From positions 184,568,099 through 184,632,098 of the forward strand of contig NC_133336.1 in the NCBI RefSeq assembly GCF_042186555.1: 64,000 nt of DNA, given 5' to 3'. Shown here one piece after another: positions 10,980-22,041 of this stretch (positions are counted from its first letter, which is position 1; every line of letters begins with the position of its first letter). Below the pieces are notes generated by a model. The model did no database searches, was not told the origin of the DNA, and was given only the letters and a program-made list of their open reading frames with translations. The position numbers were made by a program, and so were the translations under genes. The stretch comes from Aquarana catesbeiana. Its lineage: Eukaryota > Chordata > Amphibia > Anura > Ranidae.

Positions 10980-12199
10980 GGGAACTGAAACCGAAACATG
11001 CTCAGTAGATGACAACAGCTGGTCTACACAATCTCAGGCTGCAATAGGGACACAGAAAAGATGGGAGGGACAGCTGACGGCAGGATCAACCAGGTATATT
11101 TCACTGTACCCAAGACAAATGCTTTAGTATCTTTGTAAGAATGTACACTCGGTTATATAACATGTAATGCAAGTTTTTCATAGTCTGGGTTTAATGACAC
11201 TTTAATAGGAAACAGTTGGGGGGGGCACGTTTTTACCATCCTCCCAGTTATAAGTGTAAAGTGTACATGCATGCCTATTCCCCCAGAGGCAGCTAAACCC
11301 ATCTAGACTTTCAATCCTCCCACTGGCAACCAAACTTTGGCTCCACGGATATGTAATTGCTGTCATTAAGCCCATTGGGAATGTTGGCAATGTCTTTAGT
11401 GGTCTTAACCTGTTTTCTACTGCTGCTGTTACCATGGATCATCTTAACGTGCATGTACATCCATTCTGTTGTTAAAACCCAATAAAGTTCTTGTGAGAGA
11501 ACTTATCCTAAAATTGACTATAATTCAAATTCTTTTAAAGCATAGATGCACTGTGACTGTGAAAATATAAGGAGGTTTAATTACACGGCCTTTCAATTAC
11601 AATCCTGTCCTGGGAAAACAAACACGGGTGACCTTACCAGCGGCCTGCCTTTGTAAGTTCCTGGGAAAAAAAATACATTTTTGCCACCTAGATTTCTATT
11701 ACAGACGCATAGCGAGAAGCAGAACAGAAGTCTCACAGGGCTAAATCAGATTGATTTCATGGAGGTACGTTATTTGGCTTGGAAGAGCGTATTTCACCGC
11801 TAAGAACAATGAAACTGGACACCGTGGGAGAGAAAGATGAAGCTCACGCAATGTATCTAGGATAGTGACTGAAATGGAAGCCTTGGGTGGTACGGAACAC
11901 TGTGAAACCTGTAAATATCACATCACACTGGAAGTTTACACAATGTTCCATTTACAAGAACTCAAACAGGATGCAATTACGTGGCCATCACCTGTATGTT
12001 CTAAATAACCCTTTATTGTGTTTTCATCATCAGAATAAAAGGATTCTACTTATACAGGACCTACATTATAATAAATAGCTTTTTGTTGTTTGTTCCGTTC
12101 CAACACAATAACAGAGAGTAAAAATGAACTTAAAAGTTGAATTCCAGGTATAAAATACATAAATAAATGCAGATCTGAAATTGGTCTCTTGCACACAGG
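10980..12199. other. Non-coding stretch, nothing recognised
   Basis: No coding similarity, inverted repeat or tandem array stands out. A few short open frames have no family features. Confidence 0.45.
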
Positions 12200-14180
12200 A
12201 GCATTTACCTCTTTTTTTTAAAACTTTATTTCTTTATTCACAAATTTTTTTTTTTTTTTTTACATACAGTATCAAAAATCAGCATTTCCTCCCTAAGCCC
12301 TTCCCCCCCCACTACTACCTTCCACCCCTTTAAAAAAAAAAAGGGCGATTATATAATACACATAGTATAAGTATTGCCTAGGTGGGGATTGGCAACTCGT
12401 AGAGGGCCTGTCCGATATACTGTTTGGATCCAACTACTCACCCTTCCGCTACACCCACCCGACTCACCCAACCACACATTCCCCTCAAGCCTTCGTCCTT
12501 CAGACTCTCATAGTCAGTTTGCTTTTGGGTCACTACCCAACACATTATTGTTTATCCGCACCAATAAGGTTTACAAATCAATCCCTCTTGCCTCCCACCA
12601 GGATTTCCAAAACATTTCATATTTCCTTAGTGCCCCTTGCTTTATATGTACCGCTTTCTCTTTAAGGATTATCACATTCATACTATTCAGCCATTCCTCA
12701 CTGGACAGAGGCAACACCGACTGCCATCTCCGGGCGATCAGATTCCTTGCTTGAAATAAACATCTCATAACTGCTACCTGCCGACCACCTGGTATTCCCA
12801 CTCCCTCCACCAATCCCAGTAGGCAGTGTTTTGCCTCCAACTTGGTGGAGGCACCGAACGCCTGGTCAATGATTCCCGTCACCCCCGTCCAGTAACGAAG
12901 CAGCTTCGGACATTTCCAAAACATATGAAGCATATCCGCTTCTGGGTCCCCGCACCTAAGGCATCTTGTGTCTGGCCAACGGCCAAACTGAAAAAGTCTA
13001 CGGGGGGTGTAGTAAGTTCTATAAAGCAAAAACAGGTGTAACATCCTCTGGGAGGGGGCCAGAGAGACCAGTGGAGTCAGTTCCAAAATTCTGATCCATT
13101 GCGTTTCTGAAATGTCTCCCACATCTTTTTCCCAATTTATCCTATACAAAGGGGGTTCCATCCCTCCCATTCTCCCTTTATTGATATGTGAGTATGTTTT
13201 TGAGATTAGGCCCTTTCCTGTCTCTGAGTTGATTACTTTTTGAAGTTCAGGGATTTTGCTCCATTTTAAGGTCTTACCTCTAAACTGTTCCCCCAGAGCA
13301 TGCCTAACCTGTAAGTATCTAAAAAAAGATTTATTCTGAAGCGAATATTGGGCTCTCAAGTCCTGGTAAGTTTTCAGGGATCCAGCTACATATAACTGGA
13401 AGATAGATTTTATTCCACAGTTCTTCCAGTCCTTTACTACCCCGGTCTTCTGTAGTTCTCCCAGTTTGCTATTCTCCCACAAAGGGGTATACTCTGTGAG
13501 ACCATCATACTTCAGTATTACTTTCACAGTGTCCCATACTCTCATCATAAGGTTCAGGGTAGGTAGTCCAGAAGGAAAGGACCCTGCCTCCAAAGCTTCA
13601 ACTATAGAGTCATGTGGGGTATTTTGTAGGAGTCTCTTCCTACCTACCTCCTGGCCTCCCAAATTACAACCCCCCATATGCTGAATCTGTGACGCCAGGA
13701 TATAACTAAATGGGTGTGGAAGAGCTACTCCTCCTTCCTGCTTCTGACACTGCAGGGTACTTAACCGGATTGTTGCAGGGCCATCCTTTCAAATCATTTC
13801 CCTGAACAGCGTGTCTATCCTTTGAAACCACTTTTTGTATAACCATATTGGAGAGTTATGTAATACATAGAGGAGCTGTGGCATCCAGGTCATTTTAATT
13901 ACATTGCAGCGACCTGCCACAGATAATGGCAGGCGTTTCCACACTTTTATTTTGCTCCTGAATTTAACCAATAGTGGGTCAATGTTGTCCAAGGTATAAG
14001 ATTGAGGGTCTCTAGAGATGTTTATACCAAGGTATTTGAATTTGTTCACCACTGGGATCTGGGCCACCTCCTCAGGCAAGGGGTCCCTCAGGGGATCTAC
14101 AGGCAACAAACAAGATTTTACCCAATTTATCTTTATCCCGGAAATTTGACCAAGCATGTTAATAATCAGCATTTACCTCT
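12200..14180 (-). mobile_element. 5'-truncated L1-like LINE with 13-bp target-site duplications
   Basis: AGCATTTACCTCT occurs at 12,200-12,212 and again at 14,168-14,180, exactly bounding the insert. Read on the minus strand, the insert ends in an A-rich tail (T-rich on plus at 12,212-12,265), as expected for target-primed reverse transcription. The 5' end is cut within the reverse transcriptase, leaving about 1,955 bp. The duplication is intact, so the insertion is fairly young. Confidence 0.93.
12571..14167 (-). pseudogene. L1/Tx1-like ORF2 C-terminal fragment
   Basis: From 14,167 downward the first frame carries the thumb-side region after the reverse transcriptase catalytic core ('KFKYLGINIS', 'VAGRCNVIKMTWMPQLLYVL'). 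It shifts frame between about 13,789 and 13,680 and continues as a 368-residue frame to 12,571. That frame contains the C-terminal zinc-knuckle-like segment 'CLRCGDPEADMLHMFWKCPK', typical of L1-type ORF2. The catalytic FADD-box region and endonuclease are absent through 5' truncation. The product cannot retrotranspose. Confidence 0.88.
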
Positions 14181-14227
14181 ACAGCGTTAAACAATTGGTG
14201 CCTTGTAGGACTTGCTCATCTTCTTAC

Positions 14228-14725
14228 AGATATAAACTCTACGGCCACTTTATTTAGGTACACCTTACTAGTACCGGGTTGGACCCTGTTTTGCCTTCAG
14301 AACTGCCTTAATTCTTGGTCACATGGATTCAACAAGGTGTTGGAAACATTCCTCAGAGATTTTGGTCCATATTGACATGATGGCATCACGCAGTTGCTGC
14401 AGCTTTGTTGGCTGCACATTCATGATGGGAATCTGCCGTTCCACCACATCCTAAAGGTGCTCTATTAAATTGAGATCTGGTGAGTGTGGAGGCCATTGGA
14501 GTACAATGACCTCATTGTCCAGTGGTGAGATGATTTGAGCTTTGTGACATGGTGCATTGTTCCACTGGAAGGAGCCATCAGAAGATGGGTACACTGTAGT
14601 CATAAAGGGATGGACATGGTCAGCAACAATACTCAGGTAGGCCGTGGCATTTAAACAATGCTCAATTGGTACTAAGGGGCCCAAAGTGTGCCAAGAAAAT
14701 ATCCCCCACACTGAGGTAGGCCGTG
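14228..14725 (-). pseudogene. Tc1 transposase C-terminal fragment
   Basis: Read on the minus strand, the frame at 14,711-14,451 carries 'FQWNNAPCHKAQII' and 'WPPHSPDLNLIEHL', the second catalytic region and the conserved SPDLNPIE block of Tc1 transposases. Downstream, non-coding sequence reaches a GGCCACTTTATTTAGGTACA end near 14,240, which looks like the element terminus. The N-terminal half is missing, cut near 14,725 where another repeat begins. Confidence 0.82.
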
Positions 14726-14734
14726 GTGTGTAAC

Positions 14735-15135
14735 CACTTCCAGCCCAAGGACGTCATATGACGTTTTTGACTTTGAGTGGGGATATCTGAATGAGGCCTG
14801 CAGCTGCAGGCCTCATTCAGATATCATCTTTTTCTGCCGGTGATTCTGTGCATCATAAGAACAATCATAGCAGCAGTTCAGCCGCTTGATCATTCTTACA
14901 GGCAGCGGGAGGGGTTCATCCCCCCCTCCCGCTGCCCTTCGGTGCTTCTCCAGGCTCGCCCGTGCCATCGGCGACCTGGAGAAAGAATCCGCTGGTGCCA
15001 GGTGATGATCATAGAGATTTCTGGTGACGGCCATCTCTATGACCGTCAGAGGCCCAGGCTTGATGTTATGACGTCACGTCCGGGCCGCGGAAGTAAACAA
15101 AGCCCAGATTTCGGCTGGAAAGAAAGAGATCTGTC
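14735..15135 (+). mobile_element. Fragment of CCACTTCC-type repeat (piggyBac-derived family)
   Basis: Begins AACCACTTCCAGCCCAAGGA and resembles the CCACTTCCGGACCG end of the TTAA-flanked repeats at 16.5-20.2 kb. It contains a perfect 44-bp palindrome and a CCCGCTGCC-rich segment. The right end is not resolved. Confidence 0.55.
14782..14825. repeat. Perfect 44-bp palindrome
   Basis: Starts GATATCTGAATGAGGCCTGC, has a CTGCAG/CTGCAG centre at 14,803/14,804, and ends with the exact complement. All 22 base pairs match with no loop. Confidence 0.97.
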
Positions 15136-15189
15136 ATTTTTTTTTTTATCTCAATCTTTTCAGCCTGGAGGCCTGTGAGTGTAGGTTGC

Positions 15190-15332
15190 TTTACTAAAAC
15201 CGAAGAGTGCGCTGCATAAAAACCAATCAGCTTCCATTTTTTTTTTTATCAAAGCTTAATTAATTAGAAGCTGATTGGCAATGGCTACCATGCAGAGCTG
15301 CAGCAGATTTTGCACTCTCCAGTTTTAGTAAA
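15190..15332. mobile_element. Short MITE with TTTACTAAAAC ends
   Basis: Left end TTTACTAAAACCGAAGAGTG; right end GCACTCTCCAGTTTTAGTAA. Internal complementary blocks are CCAATCAGCTTC and GAAGCTGATTGG around a T-rich and TTAATTAATTA loop. Non-coding inverted-repeat element. Confidence 0.82.
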
Positions 15333-15711
15333 TATCCCCCATAATGTTATGTTGCTTTGTGGAACAATGGACAACATGTACACCTTTTTCACCTAAATAT
15401 CTGTTCTTTTTTTTTTTTTTTCTCCCATAGATTTATTATTGTTACACTGGATTTTGAACTTGTTTTTATTCATATTTCCGGTTCAATGTGTATGATGTTT
15501 TTTGTTGTGATGGTTTTTTGTTGTGATTTGTGTTGTTTGTTTGTTAAGAAAATTAATAAAAAAGATTTATGAAAAAAAAAGAATATCTGTTCTTTTTTCT
15601 TTCCTTTTCATAAATAAAGAATTAAAAAAATAATGGCGTATTTCGGCGCTGCCAGCAGCCTGTCAAAATCAATGAGAAGCCCAAACACGTTTCAGCTGAA
15701 TGAACGTCTTA

Positions 15712-16105
15712 TGCCGCGTACACACGACTGGACTTTACGGCATACTCAGTCCGGCGTACTTTTCGACGGACTTTACGAATGACTGGACTTGCCTACACAC
15801 AATCAACCAAAGTCCGACGGATTCGTACGTGATGACGTACGACCAGACTAAAACAAGGAAGTTCATAGCCAGTAGCCAATAGCTGCCCTAGCGTCTGTTT
15901 TTGTCCGTCGGACTAGCATACAGACGAGCGGACTTTTCAACCAGACTCGAGTCCGTCGGACAGATTTGAAACATGTTTCATTTCTAGGTCCATCAAACTT
16001 TTGAGAAAACAAAGTCCGCTGGAGCCCACACACGATCGAATTGTCCGACAGACTCCGGTTCGCCGGACCAAGTATGCCGTAAAGTCCGATCGTGTGTACG
16101 CGGCT
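15712..16105. mobile_element. Harbinger-like MITE with TTA duplication
   Basis: Terminal repeats TGCCGCGTACACACGA and TCGTGTGTACGCGGCT are flanked by TTA at 15,709-15,711 and 16,106-16,108. A three-base TTA duplication is the PIF/Harbinger hallmark. Subterminal CTTTACGGCATAC and TATGCCGTAAAGTCC extend the inverted repeat. The element at 53,159-53,575 has closely related ends. Confidence 0.85.
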
Positions 16106-16502
16106 TTAGTGGTACTCAATTACAGGCCCTTCTGACCCGAACTTATTGAGGCGTATAACACGGTACGCCGGTGTGTATGATCCCGTTTGACTTGGTATCA
16201 GGCTTTTGCAGCCCCCTGTATAGCAGGGCTTGGGCTGGGGGAAGGAGAAGCAGCACAAGGAGCCAGTCAGCTATGCTGTAGTGCACATGTGCTAATGAGG
16301 AGCACACTGATAGGAGGAGGGATGATGCTCATACTTCTTTTACTGTCCAATCACAGCCTGGTGAACAGACAAGACCATCAAATGGCTGGTTCATAACTGA
16401 TTACATGTACAGGACCATGGCAACTGCAGATCAAACACAGGCAAGAATTCAAGTGGTTCTAAAGTCAAAGGGCCTTTTATCTTAATGCATGCACTGCATT
16501 AA

Positions 16503-17449
16503 CTGCTTCAGCCCCGGAAGATTTTACCCCCTTCCTGACCAGAGCACTTTTTGCGATTCGGCACTGCGTCGCTTTTACTAACAATTGCGCGGTCGTGCGA
16601 CGCTGCACCCAAACAAAATTGACGTCCTTTTTTTCCCACAAATAGAGCTTTCTTTTGGTGGTATTTGATCACCTCTGCGGTTTCTATTTTTTGCGCTATA
16701 AACAAAAAAAGACAATTTTGCAAAAAAAGCAATGTTTTTTACTTTTTGCTATTATAAATACCCCCCAAAAATATATATATTAAAAAAAACACATTTTTTC
16801 CTCGTGTGTATTCTACATATTTTTGGTAAAAAAAATCGCAATAAGCATATATTGGTTGGTTTGCGCAAAAGTTATAGCGTCTACAAATTAGGGGATAGTT
16901 TTATGGCATTTTTATTATCAATTTTTTGTATTAGTAATGGCAGCGATCTGCGATTTTTATCGTGACTGTGACATTATAGCGGACACATTGGACATTTGAC
17001 TCTATTTTGGGACCATTGACAATTATACAGCAATCAGTGCTATAAAAATGCACTGATTACTGTGAAAATGACACTGGCAGGGAAGGGGTTAAACAATAGG
17101 GGGCGATCAAAGGGTTAAGTGTGTCCTAGGGAGTGATTCTAACTGTGGGGAGGATGGGCTACAACTCACATGACATCGATCGCTGCTCCCAATGACAGGG
17201 AGTAGGTGATCTCTGTCATGTCATAAGGCAGAACGGGGAAATGCCTTGTTTACATAGGCATCTCCCCGTTCTGCGGCTCCGTGACACGATCGCCAGGAGA
17301 CTGGCGAACATCGAGCCCCCGGGTCCTGTGGGCCATGGTCACGCTGTACGAGGCGGGTGCGCCCGATAGCTCCGCCAATTAAAGGGGACGTACAGGCCAC
17401 TGCTGCCATTGTGCCTACTTATATCGACGTGCAGCGGTCCGGCAAGTGG
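16503..17449 (+). mobile_element. TTAA-flanked MITE, likely piggyBac-derived, copy 1
   Basis: TTAA at 16,499-16,502 and 17,450-17,453 bounds the element. End A reads CTGCTTCAGCCCCGGAAGAT followed by TTTACCCCCTTCCTGACC. End B, read inward on the minus strand, is CCACTTGCCGGACCGCTGCA. TTAA duplication is the signature of piggyBac transposition. Interior landmarks (CAATTGCGCGGTCGTGCGAC; AGAGCTTTCTTTTGGTGGTA; AAAAGTTATAGCGTCTACAA) recur in the copies at 17.9, 19.9 and 21.2 kb. No transposase is present. Confidence 0.82.
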
Positions 17450-17453
17450 TTAA

Positions 17454-17883
17454 AGTGGTTGTAAACCTGAGTCATAGAATTCAAGCAAAGCACATTCATC
17501 TGTAGTGTTTACATATCTCTCTCTAAAGCTCTAAGTGCTTCATTGCTCTGTTATCAGCATGAGTCACTTCTGAGAATTTTTTCTGACACATGAGATAAAT
17601 TTGTGTCAGGAGGGAGAGCTCAGAATGGAGCTTGTCTATTCACAACACAGTTCTTCTGCTGTGTACCTTTCCTCCAATCAGCTCTCACACACTGTAAATG
17701 CAGTCTCTCCACCCCCCCCCCCCACCCCCCTTGCTGTTGACAGATGAAGAAAGATTTTTAACATGATTTGCACTCTGGAAATGGTGTAGAGAGCAGAAGA
17801 CTGCAGATAAACAAGTAAAACCTATGTAGGATTTGTTTCATCTCTGTGAGACTGATCACTTCACTGGGTATATGTGAGGGTCA
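17454..17883. repeat. Dispersed repeat between two TTAA MITEs
   Basis: Starts AAAGTGGTTGTAAACCTGAG and runs to the next MITE, with a C-homopolymer near 17,710-17,730. The start resembles a common non-coding frog repeat, but I cannot define both ends. No gene. Confidence 0.4.
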
Positions 17884-18597
17884 GCCCTGGAAGGGTTTAC
17901 CCCCCCTTAATGACCAGGCCATGTTTAGTGATACGGCACTGAGTCGATTTAACTGACAATTGCGCGCACAATTTTGGAAAAAAAGAAATATTTTTTACTA
18001 AAATTCTTCAGCAGTTTAGGCAAAAATGTATTCTTTTACATATTTTTGGTAAAAAAATTGCAATAAGCGTACATTGATTGGTTTGTGCAAAAGTTATAGC
18101 GTCTACAAAATAGGGGATAGATTTATGGCATTTTTATTATAATTTTTTTTTTTTTACTAGTAATGGCGGTGATCAGCGATTTTTAGTGGGACTGCGACAT
18201 TGCGGCGACAGATCGGGCACTTTTTTGGGACCAGCGACAGTTATACAGCGATCAGTGCTATAAAATTGCACTGATTACTGCATAAATGACACTGGCAGGG
18301 AAGGGGTTAACACTCGGGGGCGATCAAGAGGTTAAGTGTGGCCAAGGGAGGTGTTTCTAACGGTGGGGGGAGGGGACTCCCTGGGAATACAGAGAGATCG
18401 CTGTTCCTAATCACTAGGAACAATCACACTGTCCTCCCCTGACAGAACAGGGATCTGCTTTGTTTACATTGGCAGATCCCCATTCTGCCTCTCTGTGGAG
18501 CGATCACGGGTGGCCAGCGGACATCACGGCCGCCGTCCACGCGCTTCGGCTCCAATCAATTTGCGCAATCGAGCCGCCCTTCCGCTGTATAAAGTGT
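17884..18597 (+). mobile_element. TTAA-type MITE, copy 2
   Basis: Same order of landmarks as the copy at 16.5 kb: CAGCCCTGGAAGGGTTTACC end, CACTGAGTCGATTTAACTGA, TTTTTGGTAAAAAAATTGCA, AAAAGTTATAGCGTCTACAA, GGGAAGGGGTTAACAC. It ends at the TTAA (18,598-18,601) shared with the next copy. Confidence 0.72.
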
Positions 18598-18601
18598 TTA
18601 A

Positions 18602-20225
18602 CCACTTCCGGACCGCCGCACGCCGATGTACGCCCCTACTTTGGGAACGGATATTGTTGTTATGGCAGCTGCCATAACCCCAGTATCCCTGTGTTCGGAC
18701 GGCGGTCCGGTACAAGATAAAAGTGGTCTCTGCGGCAGATTCACCGCAAGATCACTTTTATAGGAGGCAGGAGAGGGGCCCCCCCTCCTGCCGCGTTCCG
18801 GTGCCCTCCGCCACTTACCGGAGCCGTCGGCAGCGGCAGAGGCGATCGCGTTTGTTCCCTGGGCTGACATGGAGATGAGTGAGGGGAAGATGGCCCCCAC
18901 CCATCTCCAAGACACTGCGGGGTGGAAGCGACGTCAAAACGTCACTTCCGCCCATAGCTCTTAAAGGGTCAATTTATTTTGTTTATTTTTTTTTAAATGA
19001 CGAATTTTTTTTATTGCATTTTAGTGTAAATATGAGATCTGAGGTCTTTTTGACCCCAGATCTCATATTTAAGAGGTCCTGTCATGGTTTGTTTTTTTCT
19101 TTACAAGCAATGTTTACATTCCTTGTAATAGGAATAAAAGTGACACATTTTTTTTTAAACAGTGTAAAAATAAAAAGTAAAAGGTAAAATAAATAAGAAA
19201 AAAAAAATTTAAAACACGACCCGTCCCGCCGAGCTCGCATGCAGAAGCGAATGCATACGTGAGTAGCGCCCGAATAGAATGCATTAAGGTAAAAAAACCT
19301 TCTGTCTTTACAACCTCTGTGCATGATCACGTATATATATATATATATATATGTATGATTCCACACTTCGCCTGCAGGGGGCCGCTTCTGCTGTGATTCT
19401 TCAGCAGAAGCCGATCTGCGGGTGCCGGGCACTCAATGTCTTTCGGCACTCGCCAATCTTCTGTAAACAACACAGAACGGGGATCTGCCTTTATAAACAA
19501 GGCAGATCACAGTTCTGACAGGGGGAATGCATGAATTCTGCAAAGCAGAATCCATCTCTTCCCCTAGTAAAAGCACCAGTCACCATGTACAGAAAAAAAA
19601 CAATGGCTAGGCACACAATTAAGCCTTTGATCGCACCTGGTGTTAACCCCTTCCCGGGCCAGTGTCATTTGTATAGTGACAGTGCTGTATTAGTGTCACT
19701 GGTTCCTGCAAAGAGTTAGTGTCAGACTGTCCATCACATTATTATAGTCCCGCTATAAGTCGCTGATCCCTGCCATTACTTATGTATAAATATTATTACG
19801 TATAAGCAAAATAAAAATAAAAAAATCCATAAATATATAGCATAGTTTGTAGACACTGTAACGCTCGCGTAAAACAATCAATATACGCTTATTGGGATTT
19901 TTTTTTACCAAAAACAGGTAGCAGAATACATATTGGCCTGAATTTATAAAGAAATTTGATTTTTTATTTGATATGTTTTATAGCAGAAAGTAAAAAATAT
20001 TGTTTTTTTTTTTCAAAATTGTTGTTTTTTTTTTGTTTATAGCGCAAAAATAAAAACCAGCAGAAGTGATTAAATACCACTAAAAGAAAGCTCTATTTGT
20101 GGGAAAAAAATTCCATAAATTTTATTTGGGGACATCGTCGCACGACCGAGCAATTGTCAGTTAAAGTAACGCAAAAAATGGCCTGGTCATGAAGGGGGAG
20201 GGTAAATCTTCTGGAGGTCAAGTGG
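18602..20225 (-). mobile_element. TTAA-type MITE, copy 3, opposite orientation
   Basis: TTAA at 18,598-18,601 is followed by CCACTTCCGGACCGCCGCAC (end B). The other end, read on the minus strand, is CCACTTGACCTCCAGAAGAT (end A), with TTAG at 20,226-20,229 as a mutated TTAA. The interior has an ATGAGATCTGAGGTC/GACCCCAGATCTCAT hairpin near 19,031-19,067, a TA microsatellite, and the GCTTTCTTTTAGTGGTATTT landmark in reverse. Confidence 0.75.
19330..19353. repeat. (TA)n microsatellite
   Basis: About 11 TA dinucleotides in the interior of the third TTAA-type MITE. Confidence 0.9.
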
Positions 20226-20229
20226 TTAG

Positions 20230-21049
20230 GGTAAATAAAACCACTCCACTACCTGTCCTACATGCTTTTATTTCTAAACACTTATCTGGCGCCTGTTACG
20301 GCTCCAGCACTGTCCCAGCTGCGGCACCGCTCCCCTCACTTCCAGGTCTCACGGGAGACACTGAGGGCAGCGGAGCCACAGGCTCCCATTGTTGTCAGTT
20401 AAACTCCTGTGGGGAGGGAGCAGGGGTGTGTCTGACCGGCGCTGGGTGTGTCTGACTTGCGCTGAGTGTGTCTACAGACACACACAGCCCGGATCAGGAG
20501 AGTGCGCATGTATGCCTCCTTAGCACTCAACTTGCTGAGGCACCCAGAGGAGGGGGAAGGTGGCAGCGCTGATGATGGACTGCGAGAAGAGGAGGTAAAG
20601 CGAACTCTCTGTGCAATATCATTGTACAGAACAGGTATTACCTCATTTATTTCAACAAAAAGAAAACAGTCTTTAGTTTTACTTTCAGCTCCCTTGGCTG
20701 TAAAGGATAGTAGCGTTTAGTTTGACCTTTAAGCTAAACTTTAGGTGCTTTTTAAAAGAGATTTGTATTTTTTTTAGCAGAGGAGACTATGTATGTTTCA
20801 TCCAACAAAACTCTTTTCCCCTCTCCGCAATTTTTATATTAATATACAAGGTCAGCACATTGACTAACCAAAGCTGAAGTCCTTTGAAAACTTTTGTTTC
20901 TGCATTTGATGACCCCCCCCCCCCCCAAAAAAAATAGTTAAGTTAAAAAAAATTCCTGCTTTAAATATGGACCTAATAAGAATAAATATATAAATAAAAC
21001 ATATTTGAAAATGAATCTGTGTAGAGCTCAAGACAGGACTTTAATCAAT
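20230..21049. other. Non-coding stretch, probably old repeat
   Basis: A short triplication of GCTGGGTGTGTCTGAC-like units lies near 20,420-20,480. The frames at 20,189-20,720 show no protein family features. A poly-C tract lies near 20,913-20,926. Confidence 0.45.
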
Positions 21050-21053
21050 TTAA

Positions 21054-21965
21054 CCACTTGCTTACTGGGCACCTAAACCCCCCTCCTGCCCAGACCAATT
21101 TTCAGCTTTTAGCGCTGTCACTCTTTGAACACTGTACCCAAATGACATTTTTATCATTTTTTTCACACAAAAAGAGCTTTCTTTTGGTGGTATTTGATCA
21201 CCTCTGCGGTTTTAATTTTTTGTTAAAAAAAAAATTAAGAAAGACCGAAATTAAAAAAAAAAAAAATACAAAACTGTTTTATATTTTGTTATTAAATTTT
21301 GCAAAAAGGTAATTTTTCTCCTTCATTGATGTACGCTGATAAGGCTACACTGATGGGCACTGATAAGCTGCAATGATGGGCACTAATAGGCGGCACTGAT
21401 AGGTGGCATTGGTGGGCAATGATGGGTGGCACTCAAGGGCATTGATAGGTGGCACTGAAGGGCACTAATAGGTGACAATGATAGCTGACACTGATGGGTG
21501 GCAGTGATGGGCACTGGTAGGTGACACTGATTGGCACCACTGGTGGGCATTGATAGGTGGCACTGATTGCTGGCGCTTATGTACTGGTGGGCACTGATTA
21601 GTGGCACTGGCAGGCGGTACTGGTGGGCACATATGAGGCGGCTTCCCATCTGCCTCTTCGGGACCGATGTCCCTTCAACAGAAGCCGGTGATCAGCTTTT
21701 TTTTCTCCTCACGCTGTCAGTGTGAGAAGAAGAAAAAAACTATTATCGATCTTCTGTTTACATCACGTGATCAGCTGTCATTGGCGGACATCTGATCACG
21801 TGGTAAGGAGCCGGGATCGACCCCTTACTGCGATCTGTGATCACCCGAGTCTCATTGACCTGCAGAGGGTGCGCGGGGAGCGTGCAAAGGGGAGGACTTC
21901 TATTGACTGCCTCCCGGCAAAGCAGATCCGCGCTGTAGCCGTCATTCGGCTCTACGTTTTATAAC
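21054..21965 (+). mobile_element. TTAA-type MITE, copy 4, with internal minisatellite
   Basis: TTAA at 21,050-21,053 precedes CCACTTGCTTACTGGGCACC. The GAGCTTTCTTTTGGTGGTAT and TTGATCACCTCTGCGGTTTT block is shared with copy 1. An array with GATAGGTGGCACTGATGGGC units follows (about 21,325-21,645), then GTGATCAGCTGTCATTGGCG. The right end near ATTCGGCTCTACGTTTTATA lacks a clear TTAA. Confidence 0.65.
21325..21645. repeat. GGCACTGATAGGT minisatellite
   Basis: Tandem variants of GGCACTGATAGGTGGCACTG and GGGCACTGATGGGTGGCA. The complement (GTGCCCATCAGTGCCACC) closely resembles the array upstream of the piggyBac transposase at 57.1-57.7 kb. The minus-strand frame across it is compositional. Confidence 0.85.
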
Positions 21966-22041
21966 TATTGCTGTTATTACCGTTTTTTTTATTTTAACCC
22001 AGTTGATGAATTCAGATGGTTTTATTATTATACAGGATTTA

